Below, piece after piece: positions 22,919 through 33,799 of a DNA stretch of 64,000 bases. Position numbers and translations under genes: made by a program. Source of the DNA: Epiperipatus broadwayi. Taxonomy: Eukaryota; Onychophora; Udeonychophora; Euonychophora; Peripatidae. How positions within the stretch are numbered: position 1 is the stretch's first letter; every line of letters begins with the position of its first letter. Under the pieces are notes generated by a model. That model was not told the DNA's origin. It searched no databases and saw only the letters and a list, made by a program, of their open reading frames with translations. Location: contig JAQFVV010000256.1 of NCBI GenBank assembly GCA_028023455.1, positions 671,001 through 735,000 of the forward strand. The letters are read 5' to 3'.

Positions 22919-24705
22919 TGGTTTTCTGCCTATATATTATAACTATTCAAAATGTGCAACTCATAGGAAAATCATTGAAGGACAATCTGCATGTACATTC
23001 CACATTCGGACTTCACAAAACAACAATGTCTTCTTTTATAGCCCACTAAAGTCATCTGGACACATGAGACTGTTATCATATTCTAATTACATTATTGATT
23101 GCAAATAATGACAAAATGCTAGAAATTTAATGTCATTACAATTTATTCACATATATACGTAAAAATAACACACACATAGCATAAATTGACTGCCTAGTCA
23201 CTTTATAAGTGAGTTAGTATGATTAGTTATTTTCAGTTTCATTAATTAAGTTTATGCACAGACAATATACGATATAATATGGTAAAATATGTTTTTAACT
23301 GATTCTGAACAGTCTGAGGATACAATAAATTTATAAATTATTTAAATAATGATTACCATAAATACTTTCAGGCTGTAATGGAGGCAATTAATTAAATGCT
23401 ATATAAGCCAATGTAAGAGGCATTATCAGTATTACATTATTTATTAATAGTTACATACATGTGACCTAGTAGCACACTATACAGTAGGAATTTACATCTA
23501 TTGTGTATTGAGCATAAGTGTTCCACAAATGGTATCATCCACAACATGTACAAAAACAAGGCAGATAATATACATAGGAATTTCTGTCTACTGCATATTA
23601 CTGCACTAAATAAAATAATGAATAATAAATCTCATGTGAATGAATTTCATGTGTAAACAAAGCAGCCTGAAATAAAGGTTACAGCAGTTCACTTACATAT
23701 ATAACCAATTATTCTTCCTCAAAACTTGAGAGTAGTTTGCTTAAAACTGTAATTTAATAAAAGACAATTAAAAAGATAATATTAATTTATTCTGTCTATG
23801 CAGCTTTCTTGAATTCCCTTCAGGGTTCATTAAATTACAGTTTTAAATTATTGTTTATATTTTTGAATGAAGTGGAAGTCACTGAAAACAATAATTCATT
23901 AAAAACATAGCCAGAGATTGCAATAATAAACGTAAATTGCTTTATATAAAATTATCACCAACTAAATGGTGGCAAGATAAAGAGAACAACAATATCTTGC
24001 CATACCCACTTATAAACAGATCTAACAAACAATTACTGAGATTTATAATATTCTTTTAAAGTTCAAACTTATTCCTTTCAGCAATAAAAGTTTGAGCTCA
24101 TTCTTTAAATATTGGTATATTTCAGCAAACTTTATTTGTTTAACCATAGCTATGATGGTGGTAGGTTTTGATCATGGTTCAAAATTCATGAGGTTATCTC
24201 TGATAGTAGTTTATTCTTTACATGATATTTTGATGTCTGCCTGGAGTTTTGGACATTTGAAATTTATGACTATAACATACTGAACACAATGTTCAAAATG
24301 TTTCTCCATTAATTGACAATTTTTTTTCTGGACTCAGTGATGGACTATGACTTGTACTGTGTCGATTGGTATTCCTGCATGCTGTTAGAACCAAAATACA
24401 TGAATAAACACAGTAGCTGGATAAGATATGCTGGATTACTTAAAGCACACAGCAGAATAATCAGAATAAAAATAAAAATGATCAAAATCAGCTTATGATC
24501 CCTATTTATATCTTTTTGACTTGGCTTATCATCAAAAATAAGATCCATTTTGTAAATGTTAATAAAAAAAAACACCTTTTATTCTAACATACTTTTAAAA
24601 TATATAATTTTTATTTATTAAAAATTGTTGAAACTTTTACCTTTGAAAATTTGTCCTAATTTTTAAATTACACATATGAAGCATATATAAATATCACTTC
24701 AATAT
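22919..24705. other. AT-rich intergenic stretch, nothing recognised
   Basis: There are short frames only. Two neighbouring plus-strand frames near 24092-24498 contain hydrophobic stretches but no recognisable domain, and stop codons separate them. Confidence 0.45.
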
Positions 24706-24709
24706 ATAT

Positions 24710-24960
24710 ATAAAAACATATTTTGCAGGTTCATCCATGTTAAAAAATTTAAATATTGATATACCGAAGTTTCGACTTGATCACCCAAGTCTTCCACTGG
24801 AACTTTAACATTTTTTTCAAATCAGTGATTGTAGCACCTCTACAACTGTCTTTTTATCTTTTATCACCCAGTGGATGACTTGTGTGATCAAGTCAAAATA
24901 TTGGTATATCAATATTTAAATTTTTTAACATGGACGAACCCTCAAAATATGTATTTTATA
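24710..24960. repeat. Foldback element, family C
   Basis: Arms of about 90 bases (24710-24800 and 24865-24960) are inverted complements: GGTTCATCCATGTTAAAAAA pairs with the complement before GAACC, and GATATACC/GGTATATC, GACTTGATCAC and its complement also pair. The central ~65 bases are unique. Each arm carries a perfect GACTTG/CAAGTC hairpin followed by GAAAC or a mutated form, reminiscent of hammerhead stem II plus core, but no clean CTGANGA precedes it. Part of the same sequence recurs at 27.32-27.42 kb on the other side of the Penelope-like element. Confidence 0.6.
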
Positions 24961-25601
24961 TATGCAACCCGTGAAAATCTTCATATCAACATACATATAT
25001 ATATATATATATACTAAACCAACAACTTTTAGCCCATAGTATATGTACCACTGATTGTATGTGATTATTGTCTTTGCTAGATCTACACAAAAATCTGCAA
25101 GCTTATTGCACATCCAATATTAGTGAATCAATATGTACTTAGTTCATTCTTGGTTGTGATTCCAGTTTAATTGTGATTGGTCAGTTACATTGATTATAAA
25201 AGTAAATAAAAATGATTGATGGAGATGTCTTATACTGTGGGCTTTGAGTTGATAATTTACTTTGATTTAAACATGGCTTTTGGTGTTTATATTTGTTTTT
25301 CTTCATAATGTTTTCATTTTATAACTTCACAGGTCAATTATTGCAGCTAAATACTCTGAACTTGAAACAAATCAATATTTATTTATATGTTGAAATTTTT
25401 ATGTTTCAGATAACTTCATTATGTTTAGATGAAATTTAAAACTTAATTACTATTATAATCATAAAATTAAGGTATACCAGCAGCACTCTTAAAAGAGATT
25501 AAAGTTTAAAATATTATTTCATTACTCATTATACTTCTAATTTATAAAACAACTTTTGCAAAAAAATTTCCATTTATATGAGACAAATTACATATGTTAT
25601 T

Positions 25602-25654
25602 CAAAGTTGTTTATATATATATATATATATATATAATAACAACTTTGTATTGTT

Positions 25655-25692
<38 letters not shown>

Positions 25693-25700
25693 AACAATAC
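25602..25700. repeat. Back-to-back AT-centred palindromes at the 3' border of the Penelope-like element
   Basis: 25602-25647 is a near-perfect palindrome (CAAAGTTGTT, TA core, AACAACTTTG). 25647-25700 is perfect (GTATTGTTTTGAAT, AT core, ATTCAAAACAATAC). The second includes the terminal sequence of the Penelope-like element, so a few bases of its end are duplicated in inverted form around the microsatellite. Confidence 0.65.
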
Positions 25701-25852
25701 AATAATTAATACAGTAACAATACTTTAAACAAACAAATATATACCAATTTAATAGAAGTACTTTCAACTATCTATGTAGTCGTTATCAACTAGATTCAAA
25801 TTGTATTAGAAAAAACCGTTACAAATGTAAACAAAAAGTAATACGTCATACA

Positions 25853-26187
25853 TCAATTTTCCCACAATTCATTAATTTTTATATTGGCAGCCTGTCTGTT
25901 TATCAACTGTTGCTTTTCACTTTTTATTAACATAGCTTCTTTAATTTTGCATTTATTATTATTTCTTTCAATACACAAAATCTTAACTTTATTAAAATCA
26001 AAATCAAAACCATAATTACATGTTACATTATGATCAAAAAATACTGATGGTGATACATCATCATTTCTAACATTCTCTTGTCTTGATTTTTGCACTCGTT
26101 TATATAACAACAAATGCTCCTTTGATCTTTTCTCCAATGTACATCGAGATTCCCCAATATATGCCTTTCCACAAACACATTTAACTC
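25853..26187 (-). pseudogene. GIY-YIG endonuclease domain of a Penelope-like element
   Basis: Within this minus-strand frame is KCVCGKAYIGES followed by LEKRSKEH. This is the cysteine-containing GIY-YIG-type motif (here AYIG) with the R...H region that follows in Penelope endonucleases. Further on are SVFFDHNVTCNYGFDF, VKILCIE and KEAMLIK, the last with a glutamate in the position usual for the metal-binding E, then NELWEN at the C-terminus. The endonuclease nicks target DNA for target-primed reverse transcription. A frameshift and an in-frame stop separate this frame from the upstream coding frame (26331..about 26195, ending near GMWVDSN), so the protein is broken. The C-terminal 60 residues recur in the inverted copy with one or two replacements. 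Confidence 0.75.
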
Positions 26188-26194
26188 TAAATTA

Positions 26195-26331
26195 CTATCC
26201 ACCCACATACCACCAATGTATTTAGAACCATAATTCAAAATATATTCTTGTTGAAAATCAATATCCATGTTAGATAAATTGACATAGTTACTATTTTTTC
26301 TCCTATTTACATTTTTATTATATAAAAACAT
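26195..26331 (-). pseudogene. Linker region upstream of the GIY-YIG domain, frameshifted
   Basis: This frame reads NVNRRKNSNYVNLSNMDIDF and then YGSKYIGGMWVDSN before the reading register changes into the GIY-YIG frame. By position it is the segment between RT and endonuclease. No motif of its own is identifiable. Confidence 0.4.
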
Positions 26332-26391
26332 AATTTTACGATCAAATTTTTTATAAATTTTTATATAGTAGTTATTAAAATAATATTGACA

Positions 26392-26700
26392 TCAACTTTT
26401 ATAATTAAACCATTCATCAACATCATGAACATTAATAAAATAATTTAAACACTTTAAATATTTACGCTGATTAAACAAAAAACATTTGCATTGACAAATT
26501 ATATTCCGTAAAATAATCATTTTAATATCTTGTATTTTAGTATCTTGCAAATTGCATTCCTTATTTATTTTAACGTTGCAACAGTTTGGGAAAATATGAC
26601 TCATTTTACAATTATATAAAAATTGCAATCTACCTTTTAGACATATTATTCTCATTGACACTCGCTTCCATTCTTGTAAAATCCAAATTTGATTATCCAT
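26392..26700 (-). pseudogene. N-terminal region of a Penelope-like ORF
   Basis: 102 codons open on the minus strand. WKRVSMRIICLKGRLQFLYN (residues 11-30) followed by CKMSHIFPN has the R...RL.FL..C....I.P pattern seen in the N-terminal part of Penelope-like proteins before the RT. The rest is K/N/I-rich. It ends 60 bases before the linker frame, so the whole RT core (about 400 residues in intact elements) is missing through an internal deletion. Assignment rests on this pattern plus the adjacent GIY-YIG region. Confidence 0.5.
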
Positions 26701-26712
26701 ATTAAAAATTTA

Positions 26713-26790
26713 ATATTCCAAAGTAAACGTAACTCAATAAATAACTGTATTATATTCCAAAGTAAACGTAACTCAATACATAACCGTATT
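26713..26790. repeat. 39-bp direct duplication in the Penelope 5' region
   Basis: Two copies of a unit starting ATATTCCAAAGTAAACGTAA lie head to tail with two or three differences. They lie between the N-terminal ORF start and the inverted copy. Confidence 0.8.
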
Positions 26791-26807
26791 ATATGTAAAT
26801 TATTAAT

Positions 26808-27187
26808 CATGTATCACCATCAGTATTTTTTGATCATAATGTAACATGTAATTATGGTTTTGATTTTGATTTTAATAAAGTTAAGATTTTGTGTATTGAA
26901 AGAAATAATAATAAACGCAAAATTAAAGAAGCTATGTTAATAAAAAGTGAAAAGCAACAGTTGATAAACAGACAGGCTGCCAATATAGAAATTAATGAAT
27001 TGTGGGAAAATTGATGTATGACGTATTACTTTTTGTTTACATTTGTAACGGTTTTTTCTAATACAAGTTGAATCTAGTTGACAATGACTACATAGATAGT
27101 TGAAAGTACTTTTATTAAATTGGTATATATTTGTTTGTTTAAAATATTGTTACTGTATTAATTATTGTATTGTTTTGAATAATTATA
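26808..27187 (+). pseudogene. Inverted partial copy of the Penelope-like element (C-terminus and 3' tail)
   Basis: The plus strand repeats the minus-strand sequence of 26050..25687, joining at ATGTATCACCATCAG. The frame reads FFDHNVTCNYGFDF through NELWEN and stops at 27012-27014, followed by the same 3' tail (GACGTATTACTTTTTGTTTA). The frame is intact but lacks the start and the catalytic part. The near identity to the other copy indicates that both arose in the same or closely spaced events. Confidence 0.8.
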
Positions 27188-27229
27188 TATATTTTATTAT
27201 AATTGGAATACAGACATTGATTAATAATT

Positions 27230-27231
<2 letters not shown>

Positions 27232-27296
<65 letters not shown>
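27232..27296. repeat. Long AT microsatellite
   Basis: About 32 AT dinucleotides, just beyond the inverted Penelope copy. The 93-codon frame across it (27100-27381) is an artefact of the repeat. Confidence 0.9.
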
Positions 27297-27299
<3 letters not shown>

Positions 27300-27317
27300 T
27301 GTTTTCACCAGTTACAG

Positions 27318-27418
27318 TTATAAAAGGTACATTGTCCAGGTTCATCTGTGTAAGATTTTAAATAGATATTCCAATGTATAGACTTGATCACACAAGCCCT
27401 CAAGTGGGAAAAAAAAAC
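27318..27418. repeat. Fragment of foldback family C
   Basis: GGTTCATCTGTGTAAGATTT, AATAGATATTCCAATG and GACTTGATCACACAAG correspond in order to one arm of the 24.7 kb element. It is a single arm only and is diverged. Confidence 0.55.
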
Positions 27419-27694
27419 TTAGGCAGATAAACCCACAAAAAATGTCTTATATATATATATAATTGTATATTGTAATAATGCTAATTAATCAAACTGTAAA
27501 TAGGTATGTAAATAGAATTTTTTATATATATTTGTACTTATCAGTGTAAAAAAAAATGTTTTTTTCTGCTAACTAACCTGACATTATATAGTCTTTTGTT
27601 CCATAGCTAGATACTCATTCAGGTGGTCCTGAAGCTAAATATCATATCCATTCAATATGGTAACTTTTCTTATCTTAAATTATACATATATATA

Positions 27695-28345
27695 TATTAA
27701 TTCTAATATTTTTACGGATAAATAATGATTTCATATTATTATTATTTTCAGGATATTCTATGTAGTAAAATAGTTAAATAGCTGACGTTTTGGTACAATA
27801 ACAAGTACCTTCCTCAAAGCGTTCTCTTTCTCAAATCATAGAGATGCGTGTGAAATTTAAAACCATTTTTATCTTTTCGTTTCTCTTCATACTTAAATTT
27901 TATATCCCTAAACTAATAATATGAAATTATACAGTGTGTATAATATATATATAATATATATATAGTGTGTATGTGTGTAAATTCATTAGTAAATGGAATT
28001 TCTATTACATAAATAAAGTTAAATCCATAGCAAAGGTGTATTGATGTGCAGCAATTAATAAGATCATGTTTGTAGGCTGAATGAAAACAATAGCAAACTT
28101 GTCCAAGTTATTACTAATCAAAATAGACCTCTTTTGATCAGTCACTCACATTGTTATGAATGAGCTAGTAGCTGGAGATTATAGCTATAAAATTTGAGAT
28201 CTATTGCTTTCATTCAACCTGCAGAATCGATCTTATTGGTTTCTGAACATCAATACACTTTGACTGTGAATTAACTTCATTTATATAATGGGAATCTCAT
28301 TTACTAATTAATTTATATCGATATTAACTCGTAAAAATATTAAAT
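27695..28345. repeat. Foldback element, family D, with a hammerhead relic
   Basis: The outer ends TAATATTTTTACG (near 27705) and CGTAAAAATATTA (near 28331) are inverted and both border TA repeats. Inner arms 27970-28090 and 28200-28315 are imperfect complements over about 117 bases (for example GTGTATTGATGT and ACATCAATACAC; GGCTGAATGAAA and TTTCATTCAACC). The left side additionally carries a decayed hammerhead absent from the right. No ORF is present. It is possibly a pseudo-LTR-derived fragment of a Penelope-like element. Confidence 0.6.
27775..27824 (-). ncRNA. Decayed hammerhead ribozyme, ACGTC type
   Basis: On the minus strand: stem I GCT, core TTGAGGA (27817..27811, C3 changed to T), perfect stem II GGTAC/GTACC with an 8-base loop, AAAA in place of GAAA, stem III ACGT (self-complementary), then C and AGC to close stem I. 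The layout is exactly hammerhead, but two invariant bases are changed, so it is predicted inactive. Confidence 0.5.
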
Positions 28346-28369
28346 ATATATATATTATTATTATTATTA

Positions 28370-28845
28370 AAATCAGTCAACATTAGGCAATTTCAATATC
28401 AATACCGATCAACAATTATGGTCCTATATATTTATATAGACATTAAAAATTAACAACTTGACCACAGAGATTGAAAGTATTGATAGGAAGAAGTTTAAAT
28501 AAACCTCTACAAACAGCTAGTTCTGAATGCAGACTAATAAATAGTCAATTATAACATTACAAACTATAATTATAATTTTCAAATTGTAACCAAAATATTA
28601 CTTAAATAAGAAATGTAATAATTCTGAAAGCTAAATGAGTTTATAAGTAATCATTAGTATCAGTCAACACTTAAACAATATCAATAACAAACAATCAACA
28701 AGCTCAAACTGTTGTCAAGGCAACCTCCTTTTAATAATAAAGGTGCAATCCCCTTTATTTATGGTCCAATATATTTACATAGACACTAAAGATTGCAACT
28801 TGACCACAGAGATTAAAATTATTGTTACAAATAAGTTTAAATATA
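28370..28845. repeat. Diverged direct duplication, family E
   Basis: 28372-28500 and 28663-28845 share, in the same orientation, CAGTCAACA, CAATATCAATA, TTATGGTCC, AACTTGACCACAGAGATT and AAGTTTAAATA. The second copy has about 50 extra bases. The function is unknown. Confidence 0.55.
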
Positions 28846-28849
28846 TATA

Positions 28850-30140
28850 TTAAAAGATTTCCTTATGTTTCTCATTCATATAGGATTTTAACGTATATAT
28901 ATCAAACAATGCTCATATAGTCACACCTATATATTAATTTTTTTTTATACGCATATATATATATAGTTAGTAAGTTTGCAATAACTAAATTGTGGTCTCA
29001 TACAAATAACAAATTAATGAATTACTTGGAAGCCATGACTATTTTTCTTGGTTATCCAGATCCCAGGTATTAATATTACATATTCCAGTAAGTTTAATAT
29101 CAAACTTTTAAACCTGAAATAGCTTTTATTTTTCAGATGACAGCATCAGAGAATTGCTCTACTAACACACTATCTCAGTATTAGTTAACTAATTTATTTT
29201 TTATTTCTTTGTAATTGGTCAATCTTTCCCAAGAAAATCACTCATGCATAAAGAAAGAATTAAGAAGATTGTTGAATTCTATTTTTAAAACAAACATTTA
29301 ATAAAATCAGAAAAAATAAAGTAATACAGTTTATAGCCTAATAACATATATATAACATGCAATCACTAGTATGAATTAGTAAGAATAATACATGTATATA
29401 ATATCAAATTATTAAATTACATTATAGAATGTAATAATTAATGTTCAAAAGTGTTCATTAGCAAATTTCTGTTTAATTCATTTTAAGTGTGGATATTTTA
29501 ACAAAGAGTAAGTAAATAAAAAGTCTTTTATAAATAGCTATTTCTCAAATCTTACCTCATATTTTTAGTTTTAAATTAACTTTATTAGGTTTACTATATA
29601 TATTGGAGATTATTTACAAGTCTTATTAAAACAAAGCGATTTCAAGTAAAAAAGCAATAAGATAAATGTTTATATAATTGAGCAATAATCAATATATATC
29701 TAATGCATATTAATTAGTATATCCAATAGCCAAGTCACTGGGTTCTTGTTAATGAGATCAGATTTTATGTAGCTGCAAAAATATTAGCAGACATATGGGT
29801 TTGATCTCTGGTCTTAATGTTATTTAATTTTGTTAGAAAGAGTGATTTAGTATTGTGAGATGTGGGATTAAAGCTTAGATAGCATCTTACAAAGTGTAAA
29901 AAAATAAATGTAGTAATAATTGTATTGGGAAAAGGATCACTTTGAATATTTTTTATGAGATTGTTGATTGTTAAGTGAGGTTGAATGAGTCATATTGGGA
30001 TAAAAGTACAATAAGGAAGAAGTGAAAAACAATCGATAAAAAAGTGTTCTGATATTTCTTCATTTATATAAAAGAGGACACATGATATATCACTTGTATA
30101 AAAGAAAATAATTAGTAGGGAAGACTTTGACATCTATTTT
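28850..30140. other. AT-rich stretch, possibly LINE 3' UTR at its right end
   Basis: No ORF or repeat was recognised. Because the LINE at 30.1-31.65 kb runs on the minus strand, 29.7-30.14 kb could be its 3' untranslated region. Confidence 0.35.
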
Positions 30141-30142
30141 TA

Positions 30143-31640
30143 TTAAGAAGTCCAGATATTTCGATTCCAGGTGCCAATATCTAATTTTTTGATAATGTAT
30201 TTATTCCTACATAACAAGAAAGATTGAATATTATTTGATATACTATTATGATTTTCAATTGCATATGTTTGCCAATAATTAATTTTATTTAGAAATAGAT
30301 TATGTGAGAGAGTGGTGAGTTTACTTATGAGAATTATTAAGGTTTTGATAAAATTATTGTTAATGGAAAGTGGAGTGTCAGTAGAGTTAACAGGAATTAT
30401 ACTATTAACACTTGGAAAGAAACTAATTAATTTAGCCATTTCATTAATGACTCTCTGAAGATAAAATGTAAAAATGCCATGAAATGAGAGACCATTGAAT
30501 TTAATATGTTTTTGCATATTTCTTATGCTTAGAACTACTGCTTTTTTATTCCAGATTAGTTTGATTATAAGAGAGTATATATTTATTTTTGAATGAAAAA
30601 GTAAACTTAATAGTGGGTAAAAAATAATTAAATTTTAGGAAATATTAAAATGTTGATTAGTGATACCTTAGCATATATTGAAAGATATGCTTTTGATAAT
30701 AATGCATTGATGGTATATTCTACTGAAAACAACAAGCTGATTTTGAATAGCAGTTTTTATGAGAGGTGTATTGGGAAACCTAAAAATTTATGAGGAGTAG
30801 AGGAAAAATCTGAATAAATGGTCTTACCTGGAAGAATATTCCAAGTAGAAGATATATATACCTGGAATTTTGCTCTCTATTTTCAAAAGAAGTGGGTTGA
30901 TATGAGTTGTGAAGAAAAGAGAGCTAGGAGGAGAGCTTTGAGAAATAGAATTAAATTGATGAAATCCAAGGAGTATTTTCCCATTGAGAGTTATGCAAAC
31001 TTCCTATATTTATAAGTAGATTTGCCACTATGTAAAAATTTGATATTGGTATATTACATTCCTGAAGTAGTTGTAGTAGTTTAGGTATAGGAACTGAGTT
31101 AAATGCAGAACTCATATCCAATTGCACAGCAATAGGCTCTGCTTTTCTACTTTGCCTAATATGATCTAAAATTATTTTAAACAGAATAGGTACTGATGAT
31201 GTAGCCAAACCTTTTTTTTTGCTAACTGAAATTTTGATAATGAAGGAAGTAGTAGTTGGATTTTATCATTAATAAGAGATTCCACTATTTTAATAAGGAG
31301 TTGAGTCATGGATACAAATCTAATATTGTCCAAAGAGAAAGGAATAATATTTTTTTTAAGAAAGGGAATCATAGAGATAGAATAAAGTTCTAGAATTATG
31401 TGGATTTGTTTAGGTAAATGATTAATTAAATTGTGAATTATTGAAAATGTAAAGTGTTTGAATTGGTTAAGCAGGAATTTGGGTATTGCATGAGATCTTG
31501 GTGAATATTATCAGGAATGCTGTTTAACTTGAGGGAAATATCAGATTTAGTAATTCCACGATGTTCGACATATTGTTCAAATAAAAAGGGGACAAGTTTG
31601 GGATAGGAATAGTTTGAAATTTGGATTTAAAGTGATAGTA
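30143..31640 (-). pseudogene. LINE reverse transcriptase remnant
   Basis: Minus-strand frames carry RT blocks in order. LINHLPKQIHI and PFLKKNIIPFSLDNIRF (31400-31310; K and the NIRP/VS-type motif of the RT fingers) come first, then LIKIVESLI and LSKFQLAKKK. After a frameshift in an A-run near 31215 comes ATSSVPILFKIILDHIRQ, then AVQLDMSSAFNSVP (RT motif A with the catalytic Asp, near 31095-31135) and LLQLLQECNI. Beyond 30951 the frames break; a diverged FLKALLLALFSSQ may be what is left of the QG.PLSP.LF block. No YADD is seen. The 124-codon frame at 30143-30517 (KINYWQTYAIENHN) is plausibly the C-terminal part but is not recognised. Multiple stops and shifts make it non-functional. The clade is uncertain. 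Confidence 0.65.
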
Positions 31641-31674
31641 AGTAATGGTCAAAAATGTAGAGCTGCTTTAACCT

Positions 31675-31760
31675 GACCTACAGACATAGGCAAAGTGGGT
31701 TCAAACCTCACCTACCCTTCAACTTCACAACTAAGCAACTTACTCTTTTGTCCTCAAGAG
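31675..31760 (+). repeat. Possible tRNA-like SINE fragment, family 2
   Basis: TGACCTACAGACATAGGCAA and then GGGTTCAAACCTCACC resemble a tRNA-derived head with a B box (GGTTCAAACCT). A similar string lies at 35.08 kb. The A box is weak. Confidence 0.35.
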
Positions 31761-31764
31761 AGTT

Positions 31765-33550
31765 AATCTTTTCTTAATATAGCCTGGTGGTCAGATAGAG
31801 ATGAAACTCAAAGGAATCCTAACATGTGGTGATCAGGTTTACATATATAAGTAATAATCAATATCTACAACCTCATTATAATAATGAGCAATAGTTTATT
31901 TTTAATATAAAATTGTTGTTAATGATTAAATAAGATTCTTTACAAAAAGAAAGTATCTGCAGATATATACATATATTTATAAGATCAGCTGATCCTTGTA
32001 ATGGAAACAAAAAATAATAAAACACTGATATGCATCATCAATTATCCAGGTCATTTTTATTCAGTAGAGAAACAGTGATAAGATTGCTGTATGGTACAAG
32101 AACAGGGTGAAATTAGCCTGCTTAAACCAGTTAAATAAACTGTAGGCTGAATTTAAACATAGCCTCATTCATACGTAAATTTTCTACATATAAACTCCTA
32201 ATGTATGTTTCCAGATTAACCGAATAATGCACTGATCATATTAAGAAAGATGTAATTGTAAATATAAATAAAGTGGTAAAACATTGTGGTACTTAGTGTG
32301 TATATATATATATATATAAATAAAGGACAGGCCTTAAAACATGATGATTTCATTATAATGCCAACTTAACTCTGGAGAGCTACTTTGCCTCTAATCTAAT
32401 TGTTAAAGAATCCCATTCATCTAAGCATGACCTAAATTCGGGAACAAAGTTTTGATACCTGAAGTTCTTTTTTTTTCATCTGTTGATTGGTGGGATTCAA
32501 CCTTTCAAGTGATTGAATATGCTGTAGACACGCATTAGCTAATAAAATCATTAAAAAAAAGCCAAGGGCAATAAGTAAATGTTGAGACACCAATGAACCA
32601 CCATGCAACACATTATTGAGAACACGGTCAAATTACAGTAAATTTAAAGCCTTATAATGTTAATGCATCTTCTATGATCAAGTATATTACCATATTGGGA
32701 AAATTCATTACACATAAATATACACCTCCCCCTTTTATCAAGCTATCAAACTCTCTCCTATGCAGTTATTATACCAGCATTTATTGTTACTGTTTTATTA
32801 ATCAAGAATTATTATTTAGCTAGTTTATGTCCATACTACAGAGATTATTTATATAAACAGTTTGCACTGTACCATCTATTACACATAACAAAATAATAAT
32901 GAAGGCTTATTTATACTGCATCCCTTATAGACACATATATATTTACAACCCTTAGATTGCCTCAAAATGTGTATCAATAATAATACTAGTGGGTACTCTT
33001 TAAACATAAAATCATATATATATAAAGATAACATATATGCATGTCTATAATAGAAATGCCTTTCTTATTCTGGCTATACATTTAATATTGTGTCAATTAA
33101 CTCTACAATAACCTTATTCTCTCTCTTTCTTTTGAAAAAAAAAAAAAAACTTTAATGATCCAACAACAACTGCAGGAGAAGTTGGATGGGGTCATTTTTT
33201 AAGTCAAATCCCTTTTGTAGTAATTTTTTAAATCCCCTACATTTGTTATAGCAGGTAAAGAAAAATAAAATAAAAGTTTATTCATTGAGTCCTCTTCCAC
33301 CCCCTACCCACCCCACATATATATACATTCCACATTATCAAAAAAAAAAAAAAGTTCCTTTTTTCTTAAAAAAAAAAAAAAAATTCATGTATGTTAATGA
33401 TCGGCTAATATAAAACTATATACATCTGAAGAAAATAAAATTAGCATTTGCCATTATACATAATCTAAACCTTCTTATTAAATCTAACGTGAAATTAGTG
33501 AACATATTTTTTAAGTACTACAGTATAAATATAATTAAGAATATAAAAGT
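31765..33550. other. AT-rich intergenic stretch, nothing recognised
   Basis: It contains long A-runs (33136-33150, 33341-33354 and 33368-33382) and short TA repeats. No coding frame was recognised. Confidence 0.45.
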
Positions 33551-33554
33551 TACC

Positions 33555-33797
33555 AGTAACTTGGATATGTGTGTAGATAGATTGGGCTTGTCCTGGCAAT
33601 GAGTTACAAGTCCATCTTGGAGGTATTGAGGTGCAATAATCAATTCATTACAACTGTTGCAGCTTCCATCTTGGACTTCTGTGTCCCTGTTCCCTTCAGA
33701 TCAGTCTTCCTTTCAGTAGCAAGTGGCAGGCATTAGTCAGACATACTTCTTTGGTTCTTCAGCTGGATTACATCTCTCAGACATTGGTCTGATGGTG
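33555..33797 (-). other. GC-richer block with splice-like borders (candidate exon or old repeat)
   Basis: This block is visibly GC-richer than its surroundings. On the minus strand it is preceded by a pyrimidine tract ending CCCATTTCACCATCAG, like a splice acceptor, and ends CCAAGTTACTG followed by GTAACT, like a donor. Inside is ATGTCTGAGAGATG, opening a 15-codon frame (MSERCNPAEEPKKYV) that stops, so it would be a 5' UTR or non-coding exon and not an internal coding exon. An unrecognised repeat is equally possible. Confidence 0.25.
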
Positions 33798-33799
33798 AA

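Larger units (their letters stand above)
25687..27187 (-). mobile_element. Penelope-like element (internally deleted) plus inverted partial copy
   Basis: On the minus strand, from about 26790 down to 25687, lie a 5' untranslated region with a 39-bp duplication, an N-terminal coding remnant, and a GIY-YIG endonuclease region ending at 25853 with a 3' tail. At 26808-27187 the C-terminal/3' tail segment recurs on the plus strand, nearly identical. The RT catalytic region expected between the N-terminus and the endonuclease is absent; only ~60 bases separate the neighbouring frames (26331 and 26392). A 5'-joined inverted partial copy is a known arrangement for Penelope-like elements. The element is not autonomous now. 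Confidence 0.75.

Noticed and set aside
24755-24810. Hammerhead ribozyme in family C (GACTTG/CAAGTC hairpin then GAAAC)
   Set aside because: The hairpin and GAAAC fit, but the preceding core reads CAGTGGA or TGGANGA in both arms, and a base-paired stem I is not evident; kept only as a possible relic.
27100-27381. 93-codon plus-strand frame
   Set aside because: Its centre is a translated AT microsatellite (YIYIYI) and its start lies in the Penelope 3' tail.
30818-31015. 65-codon plus-strand frame
   Set aside because: It lies antisense to the LINE RT remnant and is explained as its shadow.
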